A DNA stretch of 42,093 nucleotides from Streptomyces sp. SM11 (GCF_002910905.1 NZ_NEUE01000304.1:27308-69400), one strand, 5' to 3'; positions 16,522 through 24,344 are shown, counted from the stretch's first letter. The notes: generated by a model from the sequence alone, not told the origin. Numbers and translations: made by a program.

Positions 16522-17487
16522 TCAGCTGAGGGTCACCTGGCGGTTGGTGAGACCGCCCCGGGTGCGGCGTTCCTCGGCGGTGAGCGGGGCGTCGGACGCG
16601 AGCGCCGCCGCCAGTCGCCCGGCGAACTCGACGGCGGGCTTCTCGCACGCCTCGGCGCCCATCGAGCTCGGCAGGTCCCAGACGGGGACCACGAGCCCGT
16701 GCGCCCGGAACGAGCCGACCAGGCGGGTGCCGTCGCCGAGCGAGGAGGTGCCCGCGGCGTGCAGCCGGGCGAGCGCGTCGAGGAGCTTCTCCTCGGGGTG
16801 CGGCATGACCCAGCGCAGGTGGTTCTTCTCCGGGGTCTCGCACCAGTACGCGGCGTCGACGCCGGACAGCCGCGTCGTCGGGATCGCGGCGGCGTTCGCA
16901 CGCTCCAGGGAGGCGGACACCTCCGGCGTGGCGTTCTCCGCGTCCGGCACCCAGAACTCGAACCCGGAGTGCACGTCCGGCTCGAAGGCGGCGTCCGGGG
17001 AGAGGAGGTCCTGGAGACGCGGACCGTCTGCCGGTACGCGGCGGGCGGCGACCGGGGAGCCGGGCTCGGCCTCCAGGGCACGCTGGAGGGTGTCCGCGAG
17101 GTCGCGGCCGAGGTCGCCGGACGAGGTGTCGTTCTGCAGGGCGAGAAGGACGGAACCGTCGTCGCGGCGCAGCGCCGGCCAGGCCATCGGCAGGACCGTC
17201 GCGAGCGTCACCGACGGAACTCCCTCGGGCAGTCCGTCCTTGAGGGTCAGTTCGACGGTGGCGGCGGGCACCAGCTCGCGCAGCGCGACCCAGTCGCACT
17301 CGCCCGCGAGTCCCTCGAAGGGGCGGTGCACGAGCTCGGTCACGGCCTGGGCGGCGGCGCGTCCGTGACACGCCTTGTAACGACGGCCCGATCCGCACGG
17401 GCAGGGCTCACGGGCCCCGACGACCGGAATCTCACCGTCCTTGAGCTGCTGCTTCCCGGCCTTGGACTGAGGGCGCTTCTTGGCCAT
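16522..17487 (-). CDS. DUF5926-type protein with SEC-C zinc motif
   Basis: A 321-residue cytoplasmic protein of unknown function, conserved in actinobacteria. Near residue 28 is a SEC-C motif, EPCPCGSGRRYKACHGR, a small zinc-binding element also found at the end of SecA. The rest is a mixed alpha/beta region with no motif I recognise; SEC-C proteins often associate with translation or secretion factors, but that is only family knowledge. The start ATG 17487 gives MAKKRPQ; GGGAG lies about 12 bases upstream. The upstream ATPase gene is on the same strand with a 149-base gap filled by 22-bp repeats. Confidence 0.85.
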   Translation of the reverse strand: MAKKRPQSKAGKQQLKDGEIPVVGAREPCPCGSGRRYKACHGRAAAQAVTELVHRPFEGLAGECDWVALRELVPAATVELTLKDGLPEGVPSVTLATVLPMAWPALRRDDGSVLLALQNDTSSGDLGRDLADTLQRALEAEPGSPVAARRVPADGPRLQDLLSPDAAFEPDVHSGFEFWVPDAENATPEVSASLERANAAAIPTTRLSGVDAAYWCETPEKNHLRWVMPHPEEKLLDALARLHAAGTSSLGDGTRLVGSFRAHGLVVPVWDLPSSMGAEACEKPAVEFAGRLAAALASDAPLTAEERRTRGGLTNRQVTLS

Positions 17488-17570
17488 GGTGGGCATTCTC
17501 CCGATTGCGACAGTGCGGACTCGGCGCGAGCCTAGCCGTCCGGGGAGCCTCGCTCGGCCCACGTACCTGC

Positions 17571-17658
17571 TCGGCCCATGCCGTCCGTGCGCTCAGCTCA
17601 TGCCGTCCGTGCGATCGGTCCGCGTCGTTCGTGCGCTCAGCCCACGTCGTCGAAGGCC
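17571..17658. repeat. 22-bp tandem repeat, four copies, spanning an ATPase stop codon
   Basis: Units begin at 17571, 17593, 17615 and 17637. The first two share CATGCCGTCCGTGCG; the third is diverged; the fourth is the last codons and stop of the ATP-binding protein gene (minus strand). A partial fifth unit may lie near 17552. Confidence 0.8.
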
Positions 17659-18224
17659 TCGGAGAAGTCCAGGCCCTCGAACCCGGTGAGCCCGCCGACG
17701 CCGTTCGAGCTGACGCCGTTCGAGCTGATGCCGTTCGAGCTGACGCCGTTCGCGGCGGAGCCGGTGCCGCCGATGCCGGGCGGCTTCTTCGCGGAGACCA
17801 GGGCCCAGACGGTGACCTCGCCGGACGAGCCGTCCCGTACGCCCCACTCCTGAGCCAGGGCGCTGATGATGTTGAGACCCCGGCCGCCGCGTGCCGTCAC
17901 CGAAGGGGTGGCCGGAACCGGGCGGGTCGGGCCACCGCCGTCCGTGACCTCCACGGTGAGCGCGCCGCCGGTGTCCACCCGCCATGCGGCGCGGATGTCC
18001 CCGTCGCCCACGTCGGTGTGCCGTCCCAGGGGCCTGCCGTGCCGGCAGGCGTTGCTGAGAAGTTCGGAAAGGATCAGGACAGCGTCGTCGACGACCGCGT
18101 CCGACACCCCGTTGCCGCGCAACTGCTCACGCATCCGGTGTCGTGCCTGCCCCACGCCGGCAGGGCCATGAGGAATGGCCATGCTCGACGACGCGGGCAC
18201 TTCTTGTGCCACCACCAACGCCAC
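17637..18224 (-). CDS. Anti-sigma-type ATP-binding protein (HATPase_c_2)
   Basis: A 195-residue regulator of the Streptomyces RsbW-like ATPase group. The N box reads LILSELLSNACRHG, the G1 region VEVTDGGGP and the G2 region GGRGLNIISALAQEWG, so ATP binding looks intact. The GTG start at 18224 is preceded by AAAGGAGGT at seven bases, much better than upstream candidates. The C-terminal tail is unusual: pentapeptides NGVSS, NGISS, NGVSS and NGVGG, encoded by a 15-bp tandem repeat, followed by an acidic end. No partner gene is adjacent. Confidence 0.88.
   Translation of the reverse strand: MALVVAQEVPASSSMAIPHGPAGVGQARHRMREQLRGNGVSDAVVDDAVLILSELLSNACRHGRPLGRHTDVGDGDIRAAWRVDTGGALTVEVTDGGGPTRPVPATPSVTARGGRGLNIISALAQEWGVRDGSSGEVTVWALVSAKKPPGIGGTGSAANGVSSNGISSNGVSSNGVGGLTGFEGLDFSEAFDDVG
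17697..17756. repeat. In-frame 15-bp tandem repeat, four copies
   Basis: Units GA(C/T)GCCGTTCGAGCT start at 17697, 17712, 17727 and 17742 (last diverged). They encode the NGxSS repeats of the ATP-binding protein and can expand without frameshift. Confidence 0.85.
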
Positions 18225-18395
18225 CCCCGAGACCTCCTTTGCCCCACGCCACGGGTTGGATGCCCCACTGAGCTGGACCGGAAACCGGCCAATGCGCTGC
18301 CGGTGACGCATTCGTAGCGATCGAACGCGTAGCGAATGCGCCGGTGCACACCCCGTAACGGTGGAGGTCGGGGGCCTTGAGCGCCCTTATCCGTA

Positions 18396-19232
18396 CTAAA
18401 TGCGGCCCAGTTGGGACAGGACCTGCTTCGGGCGGTTGGTGATGATCGCCTCGACGCCGAGTTCGGCGCACAGGTCGACGTCGGCCGGTTCGTTCACGGT
18501 CCACACGTGCACCCGGTGCCCCGCACGGTGCAGCCGTTCGATGTATCCGGGGTGGCTGCGCACGATCCGCATGCCGGGCCCCGCGATCCGGGCGCCGGCG
18601 GGCAGCCGGCCGTCGCGCATCCGGGGCGAGACGAACTGCATGAGGTAGACCGTGGGCAGCGTGGGAGCGGCCGCCTGGACGCGGTGGAGGGAGCGGGCGG
18701 AGAAGCTCATGACGCGGATGGGCGAGAGTCCTTCGGCGGGCGGATCGGCCAGCCCGAAGCGCTTCAGCAGATGCAGGAGCCGCTCCTCGACCTGCCCGGC
18801 CCAGCGGGTGGGGTGCTTCGTCTCGATGGCCAGCTGCAGCGGCCGCCCGGTGGCCCGTACCTCGGTGAAGAGCTCCAGGAGCCGTTCCAGGGTGAGTACG
18901 GAGGTGAGCTCGCCCGGCACCGGATCCCAGTCGGGCGACTCCTCGCGGTCCTTCCAGGAGCCGAAGTCGAGGGCGGCGAGGTCGGCGAGCTCCAGCGCCG
19001 ACACGGCGCCGCGCCCGTTGGACGTACGGTTCACCCGCCGGTCGTGGACGCAGACGAGATGGCCGTCGGCGGTGAGCCGGACATCGCATTCCAGCGCGTC
19101 GGCACCGTCCTCGATCGCCTTGCGATAGGCGGCCAGGGTGTGCTCGGGGGCGTCGTCGGATGCCCCGCGGTGGGCGATGACCTGGATGGATGTGTGCGCG
19201 CTGCGCTGCCGTGCTTGTGTCACCCGCGCCAT
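18396..19232 (-). CDS. Glycerophosphodiester phosphodiesterase
   Basis: A 278-residue enzyme that hydrolyses glycerophosphodiesters to glycerol-3-phosphate and an alcohol (GlpQ/UgpQ family). The TIM-barrel signature is complete: IAHRGASDDAPEHT near residue 20 (catalytic His, metal Glu), ALECDVRLTADGHLVCVHD (metal Glu/Asp, second His), AIETKHP, and VHVWTVNEP near the end. No signal peptide is seen, so it acts in the cytoplasm. The start ATG 19232 is the simplest; GTG 19262 is an alternative that would add ten residues. It is divergent from htrA across a 200-base region. Confidence 0.93.
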   Translation of the reverse strand: MARVTQARQRSAHTSIQVIAHRGASDDAPEHTLAAYRKAIEDGADALECDVRLTADGHLVCVHDRRVNRTSNGRGAVSALELADLAALDFGSWKDREESPDWDPVPGELTSVLTLERLLELFTEVRATGRPLQLAIETKHPTRWAGQVEERLLHLLKRFGLADPPAEGLSPIRVMSFSARSLHRVQAAAPTLPTVYLMQFVSPRMRDGRLPAGARIAGPGMRIVRSHPGYIERLHRAGHRVHVWTVNEPADVDLCAELGVEAIITNRPKQVLSQLGRI

Positions 19233-19432
19233 GGTGTCACCGCCGTGGGGGTGGCTGAGCACATGTCACCCTGGAGGTCTGTTTTGTCGGATGTAAAGAT
19301 TGGTGTGCGGATGCACAGGTCCTGCTTACAGTGGCCCGACGTGTTGTGGGAAAAGCTGACCGTAGACCGTGCACAGCGGATTTCTTGCCGAACGCCGACT
19401 GGATGCCGAGTGGAACCGAGGAGTAAAGAGCT

Positions 19433-21112
19433 GTGAGCACCGAGAACGAGGGCAACGAGGACCACGCGGTACCGGCCGTGCCGTCCGTTCCGTCCGCACC
19501 TCCCGTGCCGGCCGACACTCCTGAACCGGCGACCGACAGGGCCACGCCTCCGCCGGCGGCCCCGGCCCGGGACGCCGCGCACGAGGCGGCACACGACCCC
19601 GCGCAGGACACCGCGCGCCTTCCCCTGCACGACACCGGCGCGGGGGCCCCGGCTCCGGGGGCTCCGGCGCAGTCCGAAGCGCCGCGCCACGACCCCACGC
19701 ACCAGGGCTCCCCGGCCTCCCCGGGAGCTCCGGCCACGCCCGCGTACGCCCAGAGTGCGCACCCGACGCCGCAGCCGCCCCAGCACTCCCCGTACGGTGC
19801 GGCGCCCGCGTACGGTGCGGCGCCCGAGGTTCCCGAGGGGGCCGCCTCCTGGCCCCCGCCCGCCGTCCCGTCGTACGCCGGCGGGGATGCCGGTCACGCG
19901 TCCGGCGGTATCGGCAACGGCAGCGGTCACGGCCCGGTCTGGGGCGCTCCGGTTCCGCCCGGCTCCGAGTCCCCGGGCGGAAAGAGCGGCAGGGGCCGCG
20001 GCAGCGGTCTCGTGGCGGCCGTGGCCGTCGCGGCGCTCGTCGCGGGCGGCATCGGCGGAGCCCTCGGCTACTGGGCGGCCGACCGCAACGACAACGGGAA
20101 CTCCGGCGGCTCGACCACCATCTCGGCGTCGGACACCCCGAGGGATCTGAAGCGCCCGGCGGGCACGGTGGCCGGGGTCGCGGCGAAGGCGCTCCCCAGC
20201 GTGGTCACCATCGACGCGCAGGGCGGCGAGGGCGAGGGCGGTACGGGCACCGGCTTCGTGTACGACAAGGAAGGCCACATCCTCACCAACAACCACGTGG
20301 TGGCATCCGCCGCGGATTCCGGTGAACTGTCGGCGACCTTCTCCGACGGCAAGAAGTACGCCGCCGAGGTGGTCGGCCGGGCACAGGGCTACGACGTGGC
20401 CGTGCTGAAGCTGAAGAACCCGCCCGCGGGTCTCGCCCCGCTGCCACTGGGCAATTCGGAGGGCGTCGCGGTCGGCGACTCGACGATCGCGATCGGCGCG
20501 CCCTTCGGCCTCTCCAACACGGTCACCACGGGCATCATCAGCGCGAAGAACCGCCCGGTGGCGTCCGGGGACGGTTCCAGCAACAAGAACTCGTACATGA
20601 GCGCCCTGCAGACCGACGCCTCGATCAACCCGGGCAACTCCGGCGGCCCGCTGCTGGACGCGACGGGCGCGGTCATCGGCATCAACTCCGCGATCCAGTC
20701 GACCGGCGGCGGCCTCGGCCAGTCCCAGGCCGGCTCCATCGGCCTCGGTTTCGCGATCCCGATCAACCAGGCCAAGAACGTCGCCGAGCAGTTGATCAAG
20801 ACCGGCAAGCCGGTCTACCCGGTGATCGGCGCGACGGTGACGATGCAGGAGAAGACGGGCGGCGCGGCGATCTCCCCCGAGGGCGCGGGCGGCACCCCCT
20901 CCGTCACTCCGAACGGCCCGGCGGCCAAGGCGGGCCTCAAGGCGGGCGACGTGATCACGAAGTTCAACGACACCGTGATCGACAGCGGCCCGACCCTGAT
21001 CGGCGAGATCTGGACCCGCAAGCCGGGCGAGAAGGTGACCCTGACGTACGAGCGCGACGGCAGGACGGCCACGGCCGAAGTCATCCTGGGCCAGCGCGAG
21101 GGCGACAGCTGA
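19433..21112 (+). CDS. HtrA/DegP-type membrane-anchored serine protease with PDZ domain
   Basis: A 559-residue envelope-quality protease. Residues 1-190 are a long Pro/Ala-rich cytoplasmic region, residues 191-215 one membrane helix, and the rest lies outside. The trypsin-like domain has all three catalytic residues: His288 in TNNHVV, Asp321 in GYDVAVLKL and Ser403 in GNSGGPLL. A PDZ domain (about 455-559) with GPAAKAGLKAGDVI closes the protein. GTG 19433 follows GAGGAG at nine bases. It lies 88 bases before tRNA-Ser; CCCACGTGGG (21146-21155) between them may be part of a terminator. Confidence 0.93.
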   Translation: MSTENEGNEDHAVPAVPSVPSAPPVPADTPEPATDRATPPPAAPARDAAHEAAHDPAQDTARLPLHDTGAGAPAPGAPAQSEAPRHDPTHQGSPASPGAPATPAYAQSAHPTPQPPQHSPYGAAPAYGAAPEVPEGAASWPPPAVPSYAGGDAGHASGGIGNGSGHGPVWGAPVPPGSESPGGKSGRGRGSGLVAAVAVAALVAGGIGGALGYWAADRNDNGNSGGSTTISASDTPRDLKRPAGTVAGVAAKALPSVVTIDAQGGEGEGGTGTGFVYDKEGHILTNNHVVASAADSGELSATFSDGKKYAAEVVGRAQGYDVAVLKLKNPPAGLAPLPLGNSEGVAVGDSTIAIGAPFGLSNTVTTGIISAKNRPVASGDGSSNKNSYMSALQTDASINPGNSGGPLLDATGAVIGINSAIQSTGGGLGQSQAGSIGLGFAIPINQAKNVAEQLIKTGKPVYPVIGATVTMQEKTGGAAISPEGAGGTPSVTPNGPAAKAGLKAGDVITKFNDTVIDSGPTLIGEIWTRKPGEKVTLTYERDGRTATAEVILGQREGDS

Positions 21113-21200
21113 CCGGCTAGGCTGTTCCCCACGCGTCGAACGGGCCCCACGTGGGCCTGACGGCCCATCGGTTTGCGCAGCTGCCGGGCCGCCGACGCGG

Positions 21201-21287
21201 GGTGGGTTGCCCGAGCGGCCTAAGGGAACGGTCTTGAAAACCGTCGTGGCAGCGATGTCACCGTGGGTTCAAATCCCACACCCACCG
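21201..21287 (+). tRNA. tRNA-Ser (anticodon UGA)
   Basis: A complete 87-base type II tRNA. The acceptor 5' strand GGTGGGT pairs fully with ACCCACC at 21280-21286. The anticodon stem-loop CGGTCTTGAAAACCG presents TGA. A long variable arm precedes the T arm GTGGG-TTCAAAT-CCCAC. The 3' CCA is not encoded. The mobile element is inserted at its 3' part: from 21230 on (anticodon stem to discriminator) the sequence recurs at 30625, so the tRNA is kept whole by element-supplied bases. Confidence 0.97.
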
Positions 21288-21288
21288 C
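21230..21288 (+). repeat. attL, 59-bp direct repeat inside tRNA-Ser
   Basis: Identical over 59 bases to 30625-30683. It starts at GGTCTTGAAAACC in the anticodon stem and ends just after the acceptor. Strand exchange probably occurs in or near the anticodon loop, as for other tRNA-targeting integrases. Confidence 0.95.
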
Positions 21289-21298
21289 AGATGAACGG

Positions 21299-21325
21299 CC
21301 CCTGACCAGGCGAACTGGTCGGGGG
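21299..21325 (+). terminator. Element-borne copy of the tRNA terminator
   Basis: CCCCTGACCAG-5-CTGGTCGGGGG forms an 11-bp stem with one G-U pair, 12 bases after the tRNA. It resembles the native terminator at 30691-30723. Confidence 0.75.
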
Positions 21326-21462
21326 CTGGTTCGTCGCACACCACCCATGTGTGACCGCTGTTCTCCGCTCGTTACCGCACTATCGGGCACGGATGGGGCA
21401 CGGTCTCGCGTTGGTTGGTCCGCTGATGCTTGAAGTCTTGGTCTTCTCTTAGGGGTGGCGCA

Positions 21463-22143
21463 GTGGGCTTGGTCTTGGTGAGAGGTGGAAGACCTCGTGT
21501 TCGAGTGGAGACACTTGGACCAGTCACCATGAACCTCGACGACTTGCAGGACTTGAGAACTCTCATAGCCGAGAAAACCGGAGAAGCTGTCAGAGTCTCC
21601 GTCGGGCGATACGACGCTGACGAGGTCGTTGACCTCACGGGAGCAAGTGATGCAGACCTGGCTTCTATCAGGCTTTCAGTGTCCTCTGAGGCGCTGAGAG
21701 TCCATCTCACGCCGGACGGCGCGACTGTGCTCTGCGAGTCACGTGAACAAGATTTCCTGGATCTTGTTGACGACATCAAGTCCTTCGTAGATGACCGTCC
21801 TCTAGCCTGGCGGATTGTGTACCCGTTTGCTGCGCTGGTGGGTTTCCTGGCGTTGTGGGGCATGGTCATCTGGGTATCCCTATGGTTCGGGATCTCCGAG
21901 GGGAAGCCCTTCGGGTACGTCATGCTGGTTGTGTCCTTTGTAGCCTTCGGCGGGCTGTTCTGGTACCTGCCTCGCTCGTGGAAGTACAGGGGCGCGGTAC
22001 AGGTTGTGCCACTGCGGCGGGACGAGCTGCGACGCCGAAGATTCGAGTCGAGAAACTCAGTGCTCAGCGGCATCCTCGGTGCGGTCGTCGGCGCGATTAT
22101 GGGATCTGGTGCCACGATTGCAGCGGTCTACCTGAGTAAGTGA
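21463..22143 (+). CDS. Unrecognised three-helix membrane protein, AICE cargo
   Basis: A protein of about 226 residues that I do not recognise. Residues 1-112 are a soluble alpha/beta region (MNLDDLQDLRTLIAEKTG, then beta-rich VRVSVGRYDADEVVDLTG). Membrane helices are predicted near 117-143, 150-169 and 200-224, with a very basic loop between the last two (LRRDELRRRRFESR). GTG 21463 follows AGGGGTGG; TTG 21430 and ATG 21529 are alternatives. Codon use is less G/C-biased than in neighbours, which suggests recent acquisition. It lies at the attL end away from the tra-rep-int operon, a common place for cargo. Defence, exclusion or envelope roles are possible but unproven. Confidence 0.75.
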   Translation: MGLVLVRGGRPRVRVETLGPVTMNLDDLQDLRTLIAEKTGEAVRVSVGRYDADEVVDLTGASDADLASIRLSVSSEALRVHLTPDGATVLCESREQDFLDLVDDIKSFVDDRPLAWRIVYPFAALVGFLALWGMVIWVSLWFGISEGKPFGYVMLVVSFVAFGGLFWYLPRSWKYRGAVQVVPLRRDELRRRRFESRNSVLSGILGAVVGAIMGSGATIAAVYLSK

Positions 22144-22181
22144 GCGGCGGCTGCAAGGTTTCCTCACCCACCACTCACCCC

Positions 22182-22333
22182 GGCTCCCATCCCGTCCGCC
22201 TTCGACCCACACACCGTGGAGCGGTCGTGGTTCAGGGCGTCAAGGTGGAGCGCGCCACTGTACGAACGACCTTGACGCCCTGGGCCGCGACTGCTCGGCT
22301 CTGCCTGGGTCGAAGGTGGTCGGGATGGGAGCC
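22182..22333. repeat. Long imperfect inverted repeat, 65-base arms
   Basis: Arms 22182-22246 and 22269-22333 are reverse complements with about 12 mismatches in 65 (roughly 82 per cent), and a 22-base loop. The inner 14 bases (CAGGGCGTCAAGGT and complement) and outer 13 match perfectly. It lies in noncoding DNA between the membrane protein and the Nudix gene. It could be a single-strand origin, a clt-type transfer locus or a strong terminator. Confidence 0.85.
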
Positions 22334-22615
22334 CCACGACGCTCGCCCCGCTCCGGCCGGCACTCGCGAACGGTGCCCCGTCCATCCCGGAGTCTGAGCG
22401 CCCCCGCCGGAGGCATCCTCTTGAAGCCGCGGGCTTGGTTCTCGACTCATGTCCCACGGGCCTATCCACTGCGGGCGCGCGTCGGCGGCGGCAGCGCCGA
22501 GCGGGCCGAAGGCAGGAGCGCGGGCGCAGCCAGAGCCGGGAAGCGCGCCCGGCGGAGCGGAGCGCAGCCGGGTGCCTTGATGAGGTAGAGAAACCTGTAA
22601 CAACTGGTTCGATGT
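22334..22615. other. Noncoding G+C-rich stretch in the element
   Basis: Between the inverted repeat and the 3' end of the Nudix gene. It contains purine-rich runs such as CGGAGCGGAGCGCAGC near 22552-22567 and no gene with a ribosome site or motif. With the inverted repeat it forms a 472-base gene-free region, the largest in the element. Confidence 0.5.
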
Positions 22616-23074
22616 TCAGGTGCTGGCGATGACCTTGCGCCCGTCATGCGACCGGACATGGGGGACATCGCCCAGCGCGTCTGTGACACGGACTGCGTAG
22701 ACCTCGCGCATGCGGCTGGTCACCTCGTCCGGGGTCAGCCATTCGATCGCAGTGGACTCGTCCGAAAGCTGCTCTTGGCCGCCCTCGGCGTGGCACCGGA
22801 AGACAAGAGCGACGATGCCCCGGGCCGTGTTCTTGTAGACGCCGGTCAGCCTGTCGACCTGGACCTTGATCCCGGTCTCCTCGTAGACCTCGCGGCGCAC
22901 TCCATCCTCCGGGGCCTCGGACAGTTCGAGCACGCCCCCCGGCGGTTCCCATGTTCCGTTGTCGGCTCGCCTGATCGTGAGGACTCGCCCATCCTCGCGG
23001 ACCACCACCCCGGCTACGGACACGGAGTGGAGTGGCGTTGACGGGGTCTCGTGGCGGCTGTTACTCATGTACAT
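22616..23074 (-). CDS. Nudix hydrolase, Pif-like
   Basis: A 152-residue Nudix protein with a complete Nudix box: Gly47, Glu53, Arg61-Glu62, Glu65-Glu66, Gly68 (GGVLELSE ... REVYEETGI). In AICEs a Nudix protein next to the KorSA-type repressor is common; in pSAM2 it is Pif, which prevents redundant transfer between cells that already carry the element. The same job is inferred here. It starts at ATG 23074 or ATG 23068; both lie inside the operator palindrome 23064-23077 and neither has a Shine-Dalgarno sequence, so the mRNA may be leaderless. It is transcribed divergently from the GntR gene, whereas pif and korSA of pSAM2 are recalled as one operon. Confidence 0.85.
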   Translation of the reverse strand: MYMSNSRHETPSTPLHSVSVAGVVVREDGRVLTIRRADNGTWEPPGGVLELSEAPEDGVRREVYEETGIKVQVDRLTGVYKNTARGIVALVFRCHAEGGQEQLSDESTAIEWLTPDEVTSRMREVYAVRVTDALGDVPHVRSHDGRKVIAST

Positions 23075-23077
23075 GAG
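23064..23077. promoter_or_regulatory. Operator O1 of the GntR repressor
   Basis: CTCATGTACATGAG is a perfect 14-bp palindrome between the divergent Nudix and GntR genes, overlapping the Nudix start codons and 22 bases before the GntR start. The same sequence recurs at 23965-23982. It probably mediates autoregulation. Confidence 0.75.
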
Positions 23078-23098
23078 AATAGGAGACTGAGAAGGACT

Positions 23099-23878
23099 AT
23101 GGCGAGTAGTGAAGTGGCCTCTTCGGCCAAGGCAAAGTACCTCCAGATCGCAGACGACCTAGCGGCGCAGATCCGGTCGGGGGCTCTGGCTGCTGGGGCT
23201 GCTGTGCCAAGCGAAACGGAACTCATGGACCGCTACGGCGTGGCCTCGGGGACCGTACGCAAGGCAGTCGCTGAGCTGCGAACGACTCAGCTGATCGAAA
23301 CGCATCACGGGCGGGGCTCGTTCGTCCGGTCTCGCCCCCCGGTGCAGCGCAAGTCCTCAGATCGCTTCCGCCGGTCTCACCGGAAGGCGGGTAAGGCTGC
23401 CTACCTCGCGGAGACCGAGCAGTCCGGCGGCAAGCCATCCGTCAACGTCCTCTTTATCGGCCCGGTTGAAGCACCGCAGGAGATCGCGGAACGGCTGGAC
23501 ATCTCGGTCGGCACTCAGGTACTCGCACGCAAGCGCCGGTACTTCCGGGACGGTGTCCCTACCGAGGAAGCCACCTCGTATCTCCCCTGGGACGTTGTGA
23601 AGGACATCCCGGAGATGTTCGCTGAGAACCCCGGCGGCGGCGGGATCTACGCACGGCTAGAAGATCGTGGGCACACCCTCTCGGAGTTCACGGAGACGGT
23701 CCGGGCACGGCTCGCGTCCAAGCCGGAGGCGTCCGCGCTGGCTCTGAGTCCGGGGTCCCCCGTGATTCATCTCGTAAGAAGTGCGGCAACGAAGTCTGGC
23801 CGAGTTGTCGAGGTGTGCGACACGATCATGGCCGCTGACCAGTTCGTTTTGGACTACCGCTTCCCTGCCGGAGACTGA
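23099..23878 (+). CDS. GntR-family (HutC subgroup) repressor, KorSA-like
   Basis: A 259-residue transcription regulator. A winged helix-turn-helix (about residues 12-76) has the GntR signature AGAAVPSETELMDRYGVASGTVRKAVAELR. A UTRA ligand-binding domain follows (about 105-250) with ARKRRYFRDGVPTEEATSYLP. In pSAM2 KorSA, of the same family, represses pra and so keeps the element integrated. The three copies of a CATGTACATG-type palindrome in and near its own promoter and in front of the pra-like gene support the same role. GAAGGA lies five bases before ATG 23099. A hairpin terminator follows the stop. Confidence 0.9.
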   Translation: MASSEVASSAKAKYLQIADDLAAQIRSGALAAGAAVPSETELMDRYGVASGTVRKAVAELRTTQLIETHHGRGSFVRSRPPVQRKSSDRFRRSHRKAGKAAYLAETEQSGGKPSVNVLFIGPVEAPQEIAERLDISVGTQVLARKRRYFRDGVPTEEATSYLPWDVVKDIPEMFAENPGGGGIYARLEDRGHTLSEFTETVRARLASKPEASALALSPGSPVIHLVRSAATKSGRVVEVCDTIMAADQFVLDYRFPAGD

Positions 23879-23897
23879 CGGAGCGTCAGCGCATCAG

Positions 23898-23926
23898 CCC
23901 GCCACAAGATTCTTTTTCGTGGCGGG
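23898..23926 (+). terminator. Terminator of the GntR gene
   Basis: CCCGCCAC-13-GTGGCGGG, an 8-bp perfect stem with a T-rich loop, 20 bases after the stop and just before the pra operon promoter. Confidence 0.75.
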
Positions 23927-23982
23927 TTGACTCATGTACAGGACTGGTGCACTCTTCTACCTATCACTCATGTACATGAGTG
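23927..23982 (+). promoter_or_regulatory. Promoter and operators O2, O3 of the pra-tra operon
   Basis: O3 is CACTCATGTACATGAGTG, a perfect 18-bp palindrome at 23965-23982. O2 is an imperfect copy, ACTCATGTACAGGA, at 23930-23943. A -35-like TTGACT (23927-23932) overlaps O2. Binding of the GntR protein to both would block the promoter. Confidence 0.75.
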
Positions 23983-24012
23983 CCGGAGATCCTCTCTTCT
24001 ACAGGAGAAGTC

Positions 24013-24342
24013 ATGCCGTCCTTCAAGATCGACACTTCTTCCGCTGTCGTGTTCGTGGCGACGCCTCCGACGCCGAAGCTCGTGAGCAAGCAGACCGGTG
24101 AGATCGCCATCGACCGGGAGACCGGTGCCCCGCTCGCGACGGTGGGTCTGCTGGTCGCGGACGAGGGCGAGGGCAACCTCTACCAGGTGACCGTGCCGAG
24201 CACGGGCGTGCCGGAGGGTCTGGCCCCGGGGACGATGGTGCACGTGGTGGGTCTCAAGGCCCGGGACTGGGAGAACACGTTCAACGGCCAGACCCGGCAC
24301 GGGATCAGCTTCCGCGCGGTGGCCATCACGGCGGGTGCCTGA
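24013..24342 (+). CDS. Small AICE protein in the position of Pra (replication activator)
   Basis: A 109-residue soluble protein, beta-rich, with DRETGAPLATVGLLVADEGEGN and VPEGLAPGTMVHVVGLKARDW, which suggests an OB-like barrel. It is conserved in AICEs as far as I recall. Its place directly downstream of the repressor operators and before traB is that of pra in pSAM2, whose product switches on replication and excision. Direct similarity to Pra cannot be confirmed here. AGGAGA precedes ATG 24013 by six bases. It is followed two bases later by traB. Confidence 0.75.
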   Translation: MPSFKIDTSSAVVFVATPPTPKLVSKQTGEIAIDRETGAPLATVGLLVADEGEGNLYQVTVPSTGVPEGLAPGTMVHVVGLKARDWENTFNGQTRHGISFRAVAITAGA

Positions 24343-24344
24343 TC

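Noticed and set aside
22334..22615. Short genes in the gene-free part of the element
   Set aside because: Candidate frames overlap on both strands, have no good ribosome site or motif, and coincide with purine-rich repeats.
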